Source of the DNA: Acidobacteriaceae bacterium
Lineage (GTDB): Bacteria > Acidobacteriota > Terriglobia > Terriglobales > Acidobacteriaceae
Direction of reading: 5' to 3'
NCBI GenBank assembly: GCA_003132405.1
Contig: PKXQ01000133.1
Coordinates: 1-60,836 of the forward strand
Length of the DNA: 60,836 nt
Numbering within the stretch: position 1 is the stretch's first letter; every line of letters starts with the position of its first letter. Shown one piece after another: positions 60,819-60,836 of this stretch. Under the pieces are notes generated by a model. That model saw only the letters and a program-made list of their open reading frames with translations. It did not search any database and was not told the DNA's origin. The position numbers were made by a program, and so were the translations under genes.

Positions 60819-60836
60819 CGCCGAGACGCCGAGATC

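Noticed and set aside
1..60836. CRISPR array
   Set aside because: No regularly spaced direct repeats of 24-40 bp with unique spacers; the heptamer repeats have no spacers.

Overview
The window is bacterial, moderately GC-rich and gene-dense. It most resembles an Acidobacteriota chromosome (Terriglobia/Koribacter-like). This is inferred from gene content: a very large Oar-type TonB-dependent receptor with an N-terminal carboxypeptidase-regulatory domain, a DUF1800/DUF1501 pair, an HAF-repeat protein, a FecR protein with a Trp/Tyr/Gly-rich tail, many secreted beta-propeller or unknown proteins, and several families of small intergenic hairpins. There are no rRNA or tRNA genes, CRISPR arrays, transposases or phage genes. 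A perfect parS-type site (TGTTCCACGTGGAACA) at 36514-36529 suggests chromosomal DNA, perhaps in the origin half.

Layout. 1-1.8 kb: an AT-richer stretch with one orphan membrane protein. 1.8-11.7 kb: housekeeping and envelope genes (glgA, rsmA, a Memo-family protein, FecR, HAF, ruvC, a phosphofructokinase with pyrophosphate-type residues, a TonB-like protein). 12-21.4 kb: a beta-propeller, a CpsB-type PHP phosphatase, small proteins, a peptidoglycan-binding-domain protein, an HtrA/Deg protease, a YtcJ-like amidohydrolase coupled to an M20 peptidase. 21.6-29.4 kb: an AsmA protein, a cytidylate-kinase-like protein, a tripartite efflux operon (TolC-EmrA-EmrB order) and a PilZ protein. 29.5-33 kb: the DUF1800/DUF1501 pair. 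33-35.4 kb: a LysR regulator divergent from an acyl-CoA dehydrogenase of the ACAD11 type. 35.5-40.3 kb: two small membrane proteins, parS and the 1234-residue TonB receptor.

40.6-53 kb is a catabolic island for acyl-CoA compounds. One leftward operon encodes SDR, acyl-CoA ligase, FadB-like enoyl-CoA hydratase/3-hydroxyacyl-CoA dehydrogenase, histidine phosphatase and an ACAD10/11-type phosphotransferase, with 4-bp overlaps or short gaps. A second leftward operon encodes a long acyl-CoA dehydrogenase, an NADP-dependent MDR oxidoreductase and an alpha/beta hydrolase, and a MaoC hydratase diverges from it. A TetR gene followed by a zinc alcohol dehydrogenase closes the island. The TetR promoter and the SDR-operon promoter carry the same operator (two 9-bp half-sites separated by 8 bp) between near-identical promoter elements, so the two transcripts probably form one regulon. 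The kinase here and the ACAD11-type dehydrogenase 10 kb away correspond to the two halves of human ACAD11 and to LvaA/LvaC of the Pseudomonas levulinate pathway, which suggests catabolism of 4-hydroxy (or 4-oxo) acids by phosphorylation and phosphate elimination.

53.2-60.8 kb: a large secreted protein of unknown function, a B12-dependent methionine synthase split into two overlapping genes, and ribF at the right edge.

The spacers are unusual. Six carry different sequences built on the same plan, degenerate 7-nt tandem repeats, several folded into long hairpins. Others carry short hairpins with an identical 6-nt loop (GAGGGC) but different stems. These repeats are the least explained signal in the window.
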